From the NCBI GenBank assembly GCA_037176725.1, contig JAZBRS010000029.1:126823001-126887000 (forward strand): a DNA stretch of 64,000 nt, read 5' to 3'. Origin of the DNA: Posidonia oceanica. Its lineage: Eukaryota > Streptophyta > Magnoliopsida > Alismatales > Posidoniaceae. Positions 1 to 10,936 of the stretch are shown here, one piece after another. The translations under genes and the position numbers were made by a program. The notes beneath the pieces are model-generated. The model was not told the origin of the DNA. It made no database searches and was given only the letters and a program-made list of their open reading frames with translations. Within the stretch, counting starts at the first letter, position 1; each line of letters opens with the position of its first letter.

Positions 1-119
1 ATACAGATGCAAATGTGCAGCTAAATGGGTGCTAGACATGCAAATCTACCTAATCAGAAGATTAGAAGAGGAATCAGAGCAAGGAGCCAACCAGAATCCA
101 AGATTCGAGCTAGCAGGTT

Positions 120-177
120 GTTGGATGCCCGTAAGCTGGGCGTCCAACGTTAGACGCCAGAGAGGCTGGTGTCCAAC
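120..177. repeat. Hairpin array, two units
   Basis: Two head-to-tail hairpins. The first pairs GTTGGATGCCC with GGGCGTCCAAC, with one G.T-type position. The second pairs GTTAGACGCC with GGTGTCCAAC. Loops are about 7-10 nt and the units abut at AACGTT. Confidence 0.8.
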
Positions 178-349
178 ACAGGATAGAAGGCAGAGGGGAG
201 AAGGGAGCATGCAAGTGATAGGTGAGAGTTGGGATCATGCATTTGGGTCACTGGGATTGAGCAGGGGCAAGCAAGCAAATAGGGGAGGCAAAATAAAATC
301 AAACAAGCCTTACCTGTGCTGAGTGCCAGGCCAGAGGCACAACCACGGT

Positions 350-407
350 GTTGGACACGAGCTAGGTCGGCGTCCAACGTTGGACGCCAACACCAGCAGC
401 GTACAAC
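350..407. repeat. Hairpin array, two units
   Basis: Same design: GTTGGAC arms pair with GTCCAAC-type arms across a short loop, and the two units join at the palindrome AACGTT. Confidence 0.8.
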
Positions 408-579
408 GCTCTGGGAGGCACAACACACAAAAAGCATGCATAAAATAGCAAAATAACTTAATGGAAGCTTAAGAACAGTTGCTAAATAGGCTAAGCATGC
501 ATAAGAACACAGGGAATAAACAAATAAGCAAAATCAGAGAGGCATGCAAGCTTTAAACAAATGCATGAGAAGCCAGGAC

Positions 580-608
580 ATTGGACGCTGAAGGCTCTGG
601 CGTCCAAC
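580..608. repeat. Single hairpin of the array family
   Basis: TTGGACGC pairs with GCGTCCAA across a loop of about 11 nt. The first base of the left arm is A instead of G. Confidence 0.7.
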
Positions 609-948
609 GACTCAGATCAGCAGACTTACCTGTTCTAAAGGGGGAGCTCAGCTCTACCCCACCTAGATGCATGCAACTACATTAAGGACGTGTTGGAAAC
701 TAAAAGGAGCATGCACAGCAGACATTTGCAAGCATTTAATACAAGGAGGCAAGATAAAAGAAGGCATGCATATAAGAACATGAGCTTCAAACTTTAAAAA
801 AAAGAAGAATACATGGCTTAAAGACATCCTAGCAAGCCTAAGCATGGCTGCCTTAGGGGCCAGGCATCTCTAAATAGGCATAGCTCACAAAATAATACTC
901 AAAATATGCATGAAGTAGGCATGGAAGCAAAGCACAGCAAGCAGACAC

Positions 949-1006
949 GTTGGACGCTAAGTGAACCAGCGTCCAACGTTGGACGCAGCTCACTCTAGCG
1001 TCCAAC
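949..1006. repeat. Hairpin array, two units
   Basis: Two perfect GTTGGACGC / GCGTCCAAC stems with different loops, joined at an 18-bp palindrome centred on AACGTT. Confidence 0.85.
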
Positions 1007-1187
1007 ACAGGCAGGAGACAAACTAATCATTAAGCATGCAAAAAACAATCAAACATGCATGGAACAAGTTAAAAACATGGTATAACATCAGAGAGAATTA
1101 AAAGGAGGCAAATAGCATATGTTTGCAAACAGGCATGCACGGAAAAGGCATGGAAAGCATTCAGATGAAGGTAGAGCAAAGCAGGCC

Positions 1188-1244
1188 GTTGGACGCGGGC
1201 CTATGCTGCGTCCAACGTTGGACGCACCAGTTGGTGCGTCCAAC
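1188..1244. repeat. Hairpin array, two units
   Basis: Two GTTGGACGC / GCGTCCAAC hairpins. In the second, the stem extends with CACC against GGTG in the loop-side bases. Confidence 0.85.
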
Positions 1245-1910
1245 ACACTGAACTTCCTCTTGGATGTGAATCACATCCAAAAGGAAGTAAAAACTTGTAA
1301 AAACTGCATGGATACTTTCTACTACACATGCATGACATAGTGGGATAGGGGGCTTACTGTTTCGCGGGCTGAAACGCCAGCTCTACCTCGTTCGCCGGAG
1401 CTGCAGATGTGTGCGCAGCAATAGGTTCGGCGAGGTCTCCTAAGCAGCTCGGAGCGCCGGAGGAGCTCGTAGCTGGTTGCAGACGGAGATGGGAGTGCCT
1501 TCTTGCTCTCGGAAGTGGAAGCTCTCTCGTTCGCTCTGTGTGGTGAGAGTGGCAATGGGTTGAAGGTGTTGGTGCAGAGGTTTGCAGGCCGAATTCTGAC
1601 GAACCCAGGTGCTGGCAGGTGTGGGTGAGAGTGTGGAGGCCATGTGGGATGTCAAAGGAAGGCGTGGGCATTGGCAGGAGGGCGATGGAGGCGAGGCGGT
1701 GGTTGACACAGCCAGCGGAAGGCAGGCCTATCAGTGAGGGCTTAGAGGGCGGGTTTTGGGCTGATATGGAGGAGATGGGTAGTAAGTGAGGTTTGGAAGG
1801 TAGTGGATGGCGTGGAGCGAAGGAAGGGACGGGTAGTAAGTGTGGGGAGGTGGTGGATTTGACGGGCGATGAGCTGGAGGGTGCGGAGCAACCGCTACTG
1901 CACTCGAGTC

Positions 1911-1997
1911 GTTGGACGCCAAACCAGAGGGCGTCCAACGTTGGACGCTGGCACAGGCCACGTCCAACGTTGGATGCTGCCTGTTCCAGCATCCAAC
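1911..1997. repeat. Hairpin array, three units
   Basis: Three consecutive hairpins of about 29 nt. Stem 1 is GTTGGACGCC / GGCGTCCAAC, stem 2 is GTTGGACG / CGTCCAAC, and stem 3 is GTTGGATGC / GCATCCAAC. Stem 3 carries a paired change, keeping complementarity. Confidence 0.88.
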
Positions 1998-3699
1998 ACA
2001 CTCAAGTGGCCAAAGCTGCAAATGGGCTTGGGCTTGGGCCTAAAAGTGTTGTAAAAGGTGCAAAAAGGCTTGGTAAAGGCTTCTAGGGTTTGGGGTAAGG
2101 TTTTGGGTTAGGAAATGGGCTAGAAAATGGGTTAGAAAAGGGAATGCCAATCCAGAGACCACACGAGCCCGCAAAAGAGAACTACCAACTTCTAGGCTGT
2201 CAGAATGGGGTGTCTACACTGTGCGACAGCCTCAGCCTCACAAGCCACACCTTTCGCCGGCCTCTCCTCTCACTGCCAAGCTTCTGCAACTCCTGCCAAG
2301 CCTGCAAACTCACCTCCCCAAGCCACTGCACGCCCACGACCACTCGAGTAGCAGCCCAGACCAAAACCAGCATCCCCCCATCCCTTCCAGTGGTGGCAAA
2401 CAGGAGAATTCAGAGAGAACACCGACCAGAACCCTTTTTTTTTCCTTCCTTCTCAGCACCAACACCTTCTGCTCTTCCTTCCCATGACCACAGTCACCCC
2501 CAGCCCTCCAAAACTCCTTCACAGCACTCACAGCACAACCACCTTCTCCACTCAATCCCCAGCTCACCACCAAACGCCCGACAGAACACCTCCTCCACCA
2601 CAAACACTTGTCCACCACTTTTGCCCAAAAACAACCCATAACTCACAATCCGCTCCAGACACCCAATCACCTCCTCTAGACCCCTCCATTGCCCTCACCA
2701 CGCCCCCACGAACCCCAACAACCACCTCCGAACAACCACCTCCGAGCCAGAACAGTCGCCGATCAACCTAGAAACTGGAATCTTTTCCAGTGCGTCGCAA
2801 GCTCGTGCCTGAGCATTCCAGAAGCTTCGCTGCAACGCCACGGACGCGCTCCAATTGCCGCACAGCTTCTAGCGCCTCCGCAGCACCCCAGCAACCACCT
2901 ACAACTTCTAGAAGGCAACCTGACATTGCCAGAGGACACTGGCACGCTTCGAAGGTAAATGACTCCATTTCCTTGCTCCTTACATGCCATTTTTGCTTCC
3001 TAGGTAGTTAGTTTTAAGGTTAGAGACCTAGGCTAGGTTTTGGGCTCTACCGTGGGGTCGTCTTCCCCGGCGAGCCCCCGCAGCTCTGCCAGCGTCGTCC
3101 CGCCGCTCCGAAGCCTCCCCCGAGCATCGCCAAGACTCCAGCAAGCCTTCCCAGCCCTCCGCGAGCCGTTCCAGGCCCTGCTCTGCCTCCTCCTTCTCTC
3201 CAACTCACCGGAGCCACCGCTGAATCGACCGTGCGTTCCAGTGTGCCGAATCATCCTAGATTTTGCCCAGATCTCCACCGAGACTCCGAGAGTCTGCTCT
3301 GCTCCGCTCCTCTCCGGACCTCACCGAGCACTCCAGGCCTCCTCCCGTCCTCCGTCTTCTCTGCAAGCAGCCTCCAAGTCGTCCGGATGCCTCTGCTAGC
3401 CTCGCCTAAGCTCCGAGATGCTTCCCAGACCTCGCCCGCTACCTTCCGCAGCCTCCAGTAGCTGGCGCGCCTCCGTCTTCCTCTGCAGAACCGCCACCGC
3501 GCCGCCCGGACGCACCAGCCACCGCCAATCGCTGCTGAGACCACCGTCGTGCTCCCCCAGACCAGCTCCAACCTCTCGGACCCTCGGCCGGGCCTGCCCC
3601 GCGCTGCTCCGCTGCTGCGCAACATTTCTTCTCCAGCTGCAGTGCTGCAGTGTCGAGAAACACTGTAGCACTGTAGTTGGATAAGGTTTTGATTTTTCT

Positions 3700-4640
3700 G
3701 TGGTTTGATGCATTAATATTTTCTTCTGCAACTTATTTTATTTGCATCTAGGTCCTGTGATGGTTTGAATTTGATTTAATTTCTGATTAAAACCATATTG
3801 CATTGCTTTTTGGCCCATTACTTTACTTTTATTGCATGCAGGTCCTTCATCCATACATATAATGCATTTAAATTTTAGTTTTAATGCATGCATTGCATTT
3901 TAGCCCCTGTGTTTATTTAATTTGCATTGCAGTCCTGATTTGGTTTGAATGTCATTTAATTTTGCATTAAAACTATACTGCATTGCATTAAAATACCGCA
4001 TGTTTTATTATTTGCATCTGAGTCCAATGTCTGGTTTGAAAAAATCATTTAATGTCTATTTTAAAATCATATTGCATTAAAATAAACTTCTGCATGTTTA
4101 AATATTTGCATTCCAGTCCTCTATTGGTTTGCATTCCATTTAAATGACATTTAGAATCATATTGCATTGAAATAAAATGCTGCATCTTTAAATATTTGCA
4201 TTTCAGTCCATCTGTTGGTTTGAAAATCATTTAAACTGCATTTTAAATCATATTGCATTGAAATAAAGTATTGCATGTTTTCAAAATTACATCTTAGTCC
4301 AATATCAGTTCATTCATTCATTTAAATCTACATTTAACTATATTGCATTGCAAAAAAAACCAAAAACATGTTTTATTTGCACATTAGTCTAGCTGCATGT
4401 TTTCACTTCATTTAAATCCTGTTTAAACTATATTGCATTGCATAAAAACCCATAAAAATGCTGTAATTGCATATCAGCCCTTTTTGCATGCATGCATCAT
4501 TTAAGTTGCATTTTTTTAAACCACATTGCATTGTTTTAAGGTCCAACTGTTTTCTGAAATTGCATGTCAGTCCCTGTTTTCAACTCTTGCATGTTTGCAT
4601 GCTTTCTTAGCATTGCATTTAGGTCCTGCATGTTTTTAAA
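3700..4640 (+). repeat. ~90-bp quasi-tandem GCATT-rich repeats
   Basis: The phrase ATATTGCATTG recurs about every 90 bp (near 4069, 4159, 4250, 4340, 4430, 4520). It alternates with TTTGCAT..AGTCC and CATTTAA phrases. Equivalent repeats occur in the LTR pieces at 38300-39100, 52400-53200 and 62760-63620. Confidence 0.7.
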
Positions 4641-5159
4641 ATTGCATTTAGGTCATTTCTTAGATTTTTGCATGCATACCTTACTGTTAGCCCTGCATAC
4701 TGCCTATACATTGTTGCATTAGCATTCCTGCATGCATCCACCTTGTTTTGCACACCCATAGGGACATTTTGCACATAGGCCCCTGTAGTTTCCCAAAATT
4801 TCACTTAGGCCCATGCACTTGTACCCTTGCATGCATAGCATCCCCATATCATTGCACATAGTCCCATGCATTCATTTGAGCATTGTTAGCCTTCTAACAT
4901 GTAAACCACCCAGCATTGCACGCATTTAGGGGCTAATTGCACTTAGACCCCTGCCTAGCTCACTTTTGCTGGCCCTTGAGCCATCTGACTTGCAACCTGA
5001 ATAACTTTTGATCGGACCGTTGGATCTTTGCGATCTAACTATCCAAGTCTTCCCGGTTGAATGATCTTTCATTTAAACCAAAGTTATCTCAAATCAGGCC
5101 TCAGATTCTCAGGATAAGCCCACCTGAAGCACTACATAGCATCCATTGCATTCCCATTT

Positions 5160-5540
5160 GCATTGCATGCATCGTTTTGCACGCCTGCACTTGTTTTCTT
5201 TTGCATTGCATCGTTTTGCGTGCATGCATTGGTTTTCTTCTGCATTTGCACCGTTTTACGTGCCCACCTTATTTTCTTTTGCTTTTGCATCGTTTTGCGT
5301 GCCCGCCTTGTTTTCTTTTGCATTTCGTCTCGTTTTGCGTGCTGTTTTGTTTTATTTGCATATCGCTTGCACTTTTGCATCATTTTGCATGCCCGCCTTG
5401 TTTTCTTTTGCATTTCGCCTCATTTTACATTTCGCTTTGTTTTATTTGCATGTCTCCTGCATTTTTGCACTATTTTGTGTGCCCGTCTGCATTTTCTCCT
5501 GCATTGCACCATTTTCCGCACCCACTTTTGCTTCCGCTCG
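5160..5540 (+). repeat. Short tandem repeats with CGTTTTGCGTGC core
   Basis: About ten imperfect copies of CACCGTTTTGCGTGCCCGC-like units spaced by T/C-rich sequence. The same motif is repeated at 39885-40110 and 53970-54200 in the inner element's LTRs. Confidence 0.7.
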
Positions 5541-5601
5541 CATGTCGCTTGCATTGCATTGTTTACCACTATTTTGCTTTATCGCCTGCATTTGCATTAG
5601 G

Positions 5602-5690
5602 GCAATGATGCTTACTGCCTAGGAGTTCTCATAAACCAGGGTTTGCCCAATTCGGAACACTAGCAGTGTTGCTGAGCACATAGCTTACAC
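5602..5690 (+). other. Conserved LTR block 1 with hairpin
   Basis: Near-identical to 40197-40284 and 54283-54370, although the surrounding LTR is diverged. It begins with GGCAATGATGCTTACTGCC; in the other two copies this is a perfect GGCAGT / ACTGCC hairpin with loop GATGCTT. A GTTCGGAACAC segment follows. Confidence 0.65.
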
Positions 5691-5806
5691 GTTTAATTTC
5701 CTGCACGCATCTTAGCACTTAGAGCATGCATTAGAGCATGCATTCAGACATTCATTGCATTTAGGCATTAGGCAAGCATTTCTCTGCATTTGCGAGCGAG
5801 ATAGCC

Positions 5807-5900
5807 TAAGAAAGACCGATTCTCGGATGTATCAAGGGTGCCTCACACCTTCCTCATGCGTAACAGGAGTCCTTGCCCTTTCTCTTGGCCCGCAATGACC
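5807..5900 (+). other. Conserved LTR block 2
   Basis: Shared with 14128-14234, 40405-40494 and 54490-54580. The core is AAAGACCGATTCTCGG, then GGGTGCCT(A/C)ACACCTTCC, then AACAGGAGTCCTTGCC and GCAATGACC. It can form two small hairpins, CCGA-TTC-TCGG and GGTG-loop-CACC. Confidence 0.7.
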
Positions 5901-6039
5901 TCTTCCTTCATCCTAGGCATGAGTCATAGCATAGCATAGCATAGCATCGCATTGTGTTGCATCGCTTTTGCTTCCGGTTTTGCATGTCTTTTCATGCATT
6001 ATCCTCAGTTTTCCTTGTCTCCCAACTTAATAGACATGG

Positions 6040-6050
6040 TAGCGACTCTG
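6040..6050 (+). other. Fossil PBS-like motif inside LTR
   Basis: TAGCGACTCTG, one base from the first 11 nt of the tRNA-Arg PBS. It is preceded by TAGACA and lies 161 bp before the LTR end. Equivalent copies are at 14343, 40647 and 54733. Confidence 0.5.
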
Positions 6051-6201
6051 ATTTGTCTTATCATTTCTTTTTCTTCTTTTTGCCAGCGTTTCCGAGTCAA
6101 GTTTCCTTCCTCGGATTCCGCCGCACATAGTGAGCCTAATGTTGATCGGTGCACGCGAGCTTTGGCATCGTGCATGGATTCGATATTTCAGGATTACTAC
6201 A

Positions 6202-7212
6202 CCAAGTTGGAGACAAATCAGTGTCAACTGGCACCTCCCAGGCGCCCAAGTGCACAACTGGCGCCTCCCAGGCGCCCCTAGAATATATTGTTGACTCAGT
6301 CTTTGGCGGTCACATAGATCACTTGGAAATATCTTGTAATTGAAATTAAGTTTCATGATTTGTAGCTCGATTTGTATCCATGATAGCCAAGGCCTTGTAA
6401 GCCTATAAAAGGAACCCATTGTGCAAAACCCTAGGGATCCTTCATCTTCCACATTAGGCTTAGACTTTCTTCTTCAATTGTTTTAGAGTTCTTCAAGCTT
6501 ATTTTCTGTAATCAATGTATTTTATTAATACAAGTACATTTCTTTATCTTAATTATGTCTTGCTCTTCTCTTTCCCTATCTTTTATTTTGATGTTTTCCA
6601 TTATCATGCCTGGCTAAGTTTCTAGATCTAGGGTTTAGATGAAGTTTATGTAATTTCATATGTTGTGATTATGTTTCTCTTTGTCTTCTCATGCTTAAAT
6701 GCTATGATTATGTAGACTGCATGTATATTACATAGATCGTTCATTATTCGATAAACTTTGATAGCTTAATATTGATAATATCTTTTTAATCTATGCTTAG
6801 GGAAGAATAACTTGGAGGTTGTATATATAATCTCAGATCTATCATATATCTTTTGATTTAGTTTGATTTGTGTGATTTTGTCTTAGGACTTGATAATCTA
6901 TGGTGCATTGCATATAGATTATGCTTGTTAGAATAAGAACCATTGAGTAAACTATCTAGATCATGAAGAAAGACAGAAAGTGGATTTAATCATGCATATT
7001 GTATTTTACATAAATGGATTCGTAACCCTAGGTTTTAATTAATTTGATTATATCTTCTAGTTTTAGTTCTTAATCATCATCACTCTCATACTCCTTTCAA
7101 TAACTAATAATTAATCTCTGTGTTTTGAAACTCTATTCTCTGTGGGATCGACTCGTATTTTGCATACGTACTACATAGTACACCGTGCACTTGCGGTTAA
7201 TTAAAATTTACA
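6202..7212 (+). repeat. Athila-like 5' LTR, first 259 bp missing
   Basis: Aligns throughout with 12486-13495 of the 3' LTR (1011 versus 1010 bp) and ends in TTACA. A TATA box (TATAAAA) lies at 6404-6410. The missing first part is expected upstream of the Tat element that interrupts it, outside the window. The two copies differ by scattered substitutions, so the insertion is not very recent. Confidence 0.85.
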
Positions 7213-7221
7213 TCAAGTTTT

Positions 7222-7239
7222 TGGCACCGTTGCCGGGGA
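7222..7239 (+). other. Primer-binding site, tRNA-Asp type
   Basis: TGGCACCGTTGCCGGGGA, one base from the complement of the plant tRNA-Asp 3' end, nine bases after the LTR. The TCAAGTTTT spacer and tRNA-Asp PBS are typical of Athila elements. Confidence 0.85.
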
Positions 7240-8347
7240 ATAGTGTTTTTATAAATATTGAGTTATTGTCGGTTATTTCTTTCTTTCCGTTTTTATAAAA
7301 AAAAAAGATTTCGTTTCGTTATATCAATCTTACAGGGATATTTAGTTCAAGATTAGAAGAATCAGGAACCAATTTCATAAATTTCCAGAAATCAGGGGCA
7401 CCTCCCAAGCACCAAATTGCACTCTAGCGCCTACTGGGCACCTAGGTGAGATATTTTCTCTGTAATTTTAGTTTCAATTATTCTTGATTTTTTTTCTAAA
7501 ATCCTGATCTAGGGTTTAATTATTGTTTCTGTTTCTATTTCTGTTTTTTCTCGTTCACTAATTTAAAAATCGAAAATCAAATTAAAAATATTTCATGATA
7601 AGATAGAAGCTTGTTTTTAGGGCATACATCATATAGTTTGCATTTAAAGTAATTTTTATTTCCTGTTATTTTATTTTGGTGATTGCTAGAGGAAAAGGTA
7701 CGTGTTCTCCTACTTGATTCTTTGCATTTTAGAGCATATGGTTAGTAGGAAAAACAACTTGTTTGAGCATAATTGTTTATTGCATATCATTTCAAAGTAC
7801 CTAAAGGCAAAACCTATAGCACAAGATAAGGTGGGGATTTCATCACCCTTCCTTAGCCCACAAATAACAAAAGAAAGCATTGAGCATTGACCTAAACTTC
7901 AATTAAAATCAAGTAGACATTGGCCCCTAAGGTTCGAGCTCAATAGGACAAGTAAAGCCTAGAGAGAATTGAATTTAAAATTCTTACTCCTTGTTGGTGT
8001 CTAAGAAAAGTGGTTCAAGAGGCCCGACCTCTTAAAAGGCAAAGTGGTTATTTAATTAGGTCCGTTGCTTACGCACGGGGAGCCTCCCACTTTCCTCCAC
8101 TGATCTGGCTAACTCGGTTTGAGAAATTTTGAACCAAGGATCTTGAAGCTTAACTTGGAAGTTAGGAGCTGTTTAGATTTCAGGTCAACATTAGAATTAA
8201 GATTTGTTTGACTTGTGTGATTAGATTAGGCATCTTTCTCCTTTATCTGTAATCTCCTCATCCATTTAGTTCATATTATCTCATCTTTTCTTCTTTTCTA
8301 TTTTCATTGCATTTTGTTTTAAAAAAAAAAAAAGTTTCATCAAGTGC
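7240..8347 (+). other. Athila leader, non-coding
   Basis: AT-rich sequence between PBS and gag. It contains two CACCTCCCAAGCACC-like phrases near 7400 that also occur in the LTR (6233 and 6263). No other gene or RNA was recognised. Confidence 0.6.
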
Positions 8348-10936
8348 ATGCCTGTTTGGGTCCGTGATTTGACTCATCGTCTCATCCATATCAAACCCAA
8401 AGAATTTGAAATGACTGATGAAGTGCACAATCCACCTCTAGCCTTAGAAGCCAGGTGTTACCCAGTGAGACTTGCACAACCTTCTTGCATTAGACTTCCA
8501 AATGCTAATGGCAACAATTTTGAACTCAAATCCAATTATATTAGCCAGTTGCCTAAGTTCACGGGTCTAGAATCTAAAGATGCTTACTGGTTCATCAATG
8601 AATTTGAGGAGGTGTATAGTATGATGAAGTTACAGCAGTTGTCTGATGATGCAGTCTGGTTAAGATTCATTCTATTTGCATTAAAAGACAATGCTAAAAA
8701 ATGACTTTATAGTCTATCAACTAATTCAATCACCACTTGGGCCCAATTTTGTACTATATTCCTGAAAAAATATTATCCTATTCATAAGACCATCAAATTT
8801 AGAAATGAAATTAATTCATCTAAACAACAAAGGGGTGAGTCTTTCTAGATGTATTATGATAGATTTAAGAATCTCTTAGCCCAGTGTCTGCACCATGGTA
8901 TTGAAAAATAGAGACTATGCCAAATAATTTATGAGGGTTTAGATATTTCAACTAGGACCATGCTCGAATCTATGTGTCAGGGAGCGTTCATGAAGAAAAA
9001 TGAGGATGAGGCATGGGAATTCCTAGGAGAATTAGCTAAGAAAACAATGCAGTAGGAAAATACAAATGATCAATTAATTGATAAACCCACATCCTCTAAA
9101 GGTGGTATTCACTCAGTAGAGTCTTCTATAGCCACTGAAGCCAAGTACAACACCCTAACTCGTAGGTTAGAAGTTCTGGAGATGAAAAAGAAAGTCCAGG
9201 TGCACCAAGTATCTAATCCTTCTCCTGTGTGTAATCATTGCCACATGATGAGTCAAGTAAGGGAGGAATGTCCCTCATTCATGGGTCAACCCACATTCGA
9301 GCCTGAACAAGTACATGCTACTTTTTGAAGGTCTGGAAAGGACCCATATGCACCCACATACAATCTGGGTTGGAGAAACCATCCAAACTTCTCATGGAAT
9401 GAACAACCTCACCAAGGAGGTAATTAGTTTACTTTCTCCTAAGGCCCTCCACAGCATTCAAATCATTCTAGGCCCAATCAATCTGCGGTCCAACAGAGCC
9501 TTCATGTAGGACTGCAGCACAATCCTCCCCCTCCAGGATTTCATGACACAAAAAGAAGACTGAGCATCCTTGAGAAAGGCGTAGAGACCCTTCTCAAAGC
9601 CAAATCCCAAACCAACACCATCATGACTACCAACACACAAGCCATAGCACGAATTAAGATGCAATTGAGTCAGTTAGCCACGTTGGTAGGAGACAGAGAA
9701 AAGGGAACCTTGCCCAGTCAACCTATACCAAATCCTAGGGGTCAAAATCAAAGCATTCATATGGTCCAAGACGACCGAATTCACCAGATCAACCAAGTTA
9801 ATGCTATCATATCCCTAAGATCTGGTAAAAAGTTTGACAATCACATCGACATGCTTGATCATGTCATTCAGACTCAAAAGAACTCATCTTCTGACTCGAT
9901 TTCACCTATCCACTCAGGCCAGTCTGAAGAACCTGAGAGTTACGAAGGACCCAACCCTGACAGTGGGCCTTCCACTAGTCCACCCATTGAGTCTGTCCAG
10001 AAGCCTATTGCCCCATTTCCAAATAAGTTGAAAAATAAAAAGGAATCAGCACAAATGGAGAAATTTTTGGAAGTTTTTAGACTGGTCAAGGTGAACATCC
10101 CCCTTCTAGATGCAATCCAACAAGTCCCTACATATGCCAAATATCTCAAGGACTTGTGCACTAGAGAAAGACCAACCAAGGTACCCAAGGAAGCTTTCCT
10201 AGCAGCCAACGTTAGCTCCATTCTGACAAACCAATTGCCTACGAAATACGAAGATCCAGGAAGTCCCACAATATCATGTGTCATTGGCAAAACCAAGTTT
10301 GATAGGGTCTTTCTAGATCTAGGGGCTAGCATTAATGTGTTACCTTATTCAGTATATCAGCAACTAGGACTAGGAGAAATGAAGAAAACTGAAGTGATCA
10401 TACAGTTAGCTGATAGATCTTTCAGGACACCAATGGGAATGGTTGAAGATGTTTTAGTCATGGTCAAAAACTTTGTCCATCCTGTAGACTTTGTAATCCT
10501 GGAAACTCAACCCTTGACAAACCTAAAAGGCCAAAGTCCTGTTATCCTAGGCCGACCATTTCTTGCTACTTCCAATGCCCTAATTAATTGTCGGAATGGT
10601 TCCATGAGGTTAAATTATGGAGATCTGACCATTTCAATGAATATTTTCAATTTGGAGGACAAATCAAGGCAGGAATCAAATGAAATATTTGAAGTTAACT
10701 TAATTGAGGATTGTTTAGAGAAAGATGATTTAATAGAGGAGGAAATCAGACATGACCCTGAATATTTTGACTAAGAATCTAAAAGAACATTTGAGGATGA
10801 ATTAATGATTTCCATAACTCCTAAGGATCGGGAAAAGACCACATCTTTGGTCAAAGTGGACTACCCCCATGTAGCTGTGGAAATTGAAAAGGAAAGTGAG
10901 GGCATGATTCGTCATGATCCTCAGGATTTTGGGTAA
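8348..10936 (+). pseudogene. Athila-like gag-protease, broken
   Basis: One reading frame runs the whole way but is interrupted by about eight stops (for example 8702, 8848, 8909, 9053, 9326, 9421, 9438 and 10772) with no frameshift. The gag part reads SNYISQLPKFTGLE..., KYYPIHKT and a degenerate zinc knuckle (CNHC...EEC near 9233-9272). Next come the Athila signatures DPYAPTYNLGWRNHPNFSW (9340-9396) and ISLRSGKKF (9810-9836). The protease has LDLGASINVLPYSVYQQLGL (10314-10373) and VILGRPFLATSNALINCRNG (10541-10600). The active-site triad reads DLG instead of DTG/DSG, as is usual for Athila. After the stop at 10772 the frame goes on to 10936, repeating an IRHDP motif. No RT, RNase H or integrase follows. 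Confidence 0.88.

Larger units (their letters stand above)
1..2218 (-). repeat. 5' part of a minus-strand Tat-type LTR
   Basis: Read on the minus strand, an LTR-like start TGTAGACACCCC begins at 2218. It closely resembles the start of the 5.8-kb LTR at 49175 (TGTTGACACCCC). Downstream on that strand come a stretch rich in CCCAA and CCCTAG, hairpin arrays 220-310 bp in, a GC/CT-rich section (about 1870-1380) and a GCATGC-rich section down to base 1. The Tat LTR at 16166 has the same order and also places hairpin arrays about 210 bp in. No coding domain was recognised on either strand. The other LTR end lies outside the window. Orientation and family are inferred from layout; the LTR start is seen directly. 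Confidence 0.6.
2219..6201 (+). repeat. Tat-type LTR, 5' end missing
   Basis: This has the same order of parts as the LTR at 35355-40922: a CT/GC-rich part (2219-3690), a GCATT-rich part with about 90-bp quasi-repeats, a GTTTTGCGTGC repeat part, two conserved blocks, a fossil PBS and an end in GGATTACTACA at 6201. The sequence after 6201 matches the Athila LTR from position 12486 on, so this element was inserted into the Athila 5' LTR. Its own LTR start is not visible. The minus-strand LTR start at 2218 abuts it, so it was probably cut by a later insertion. Long open frames here are unlike any known protein and look like compositional artefacts. Confidence 0.7.

Noticed and set aside
1354..2001. 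215-codon minus-strand frame
   Set aside because: Pro/Ser/His low-complexity translation of LTR sequence with hairpin arrays inside; no domain match recognised.
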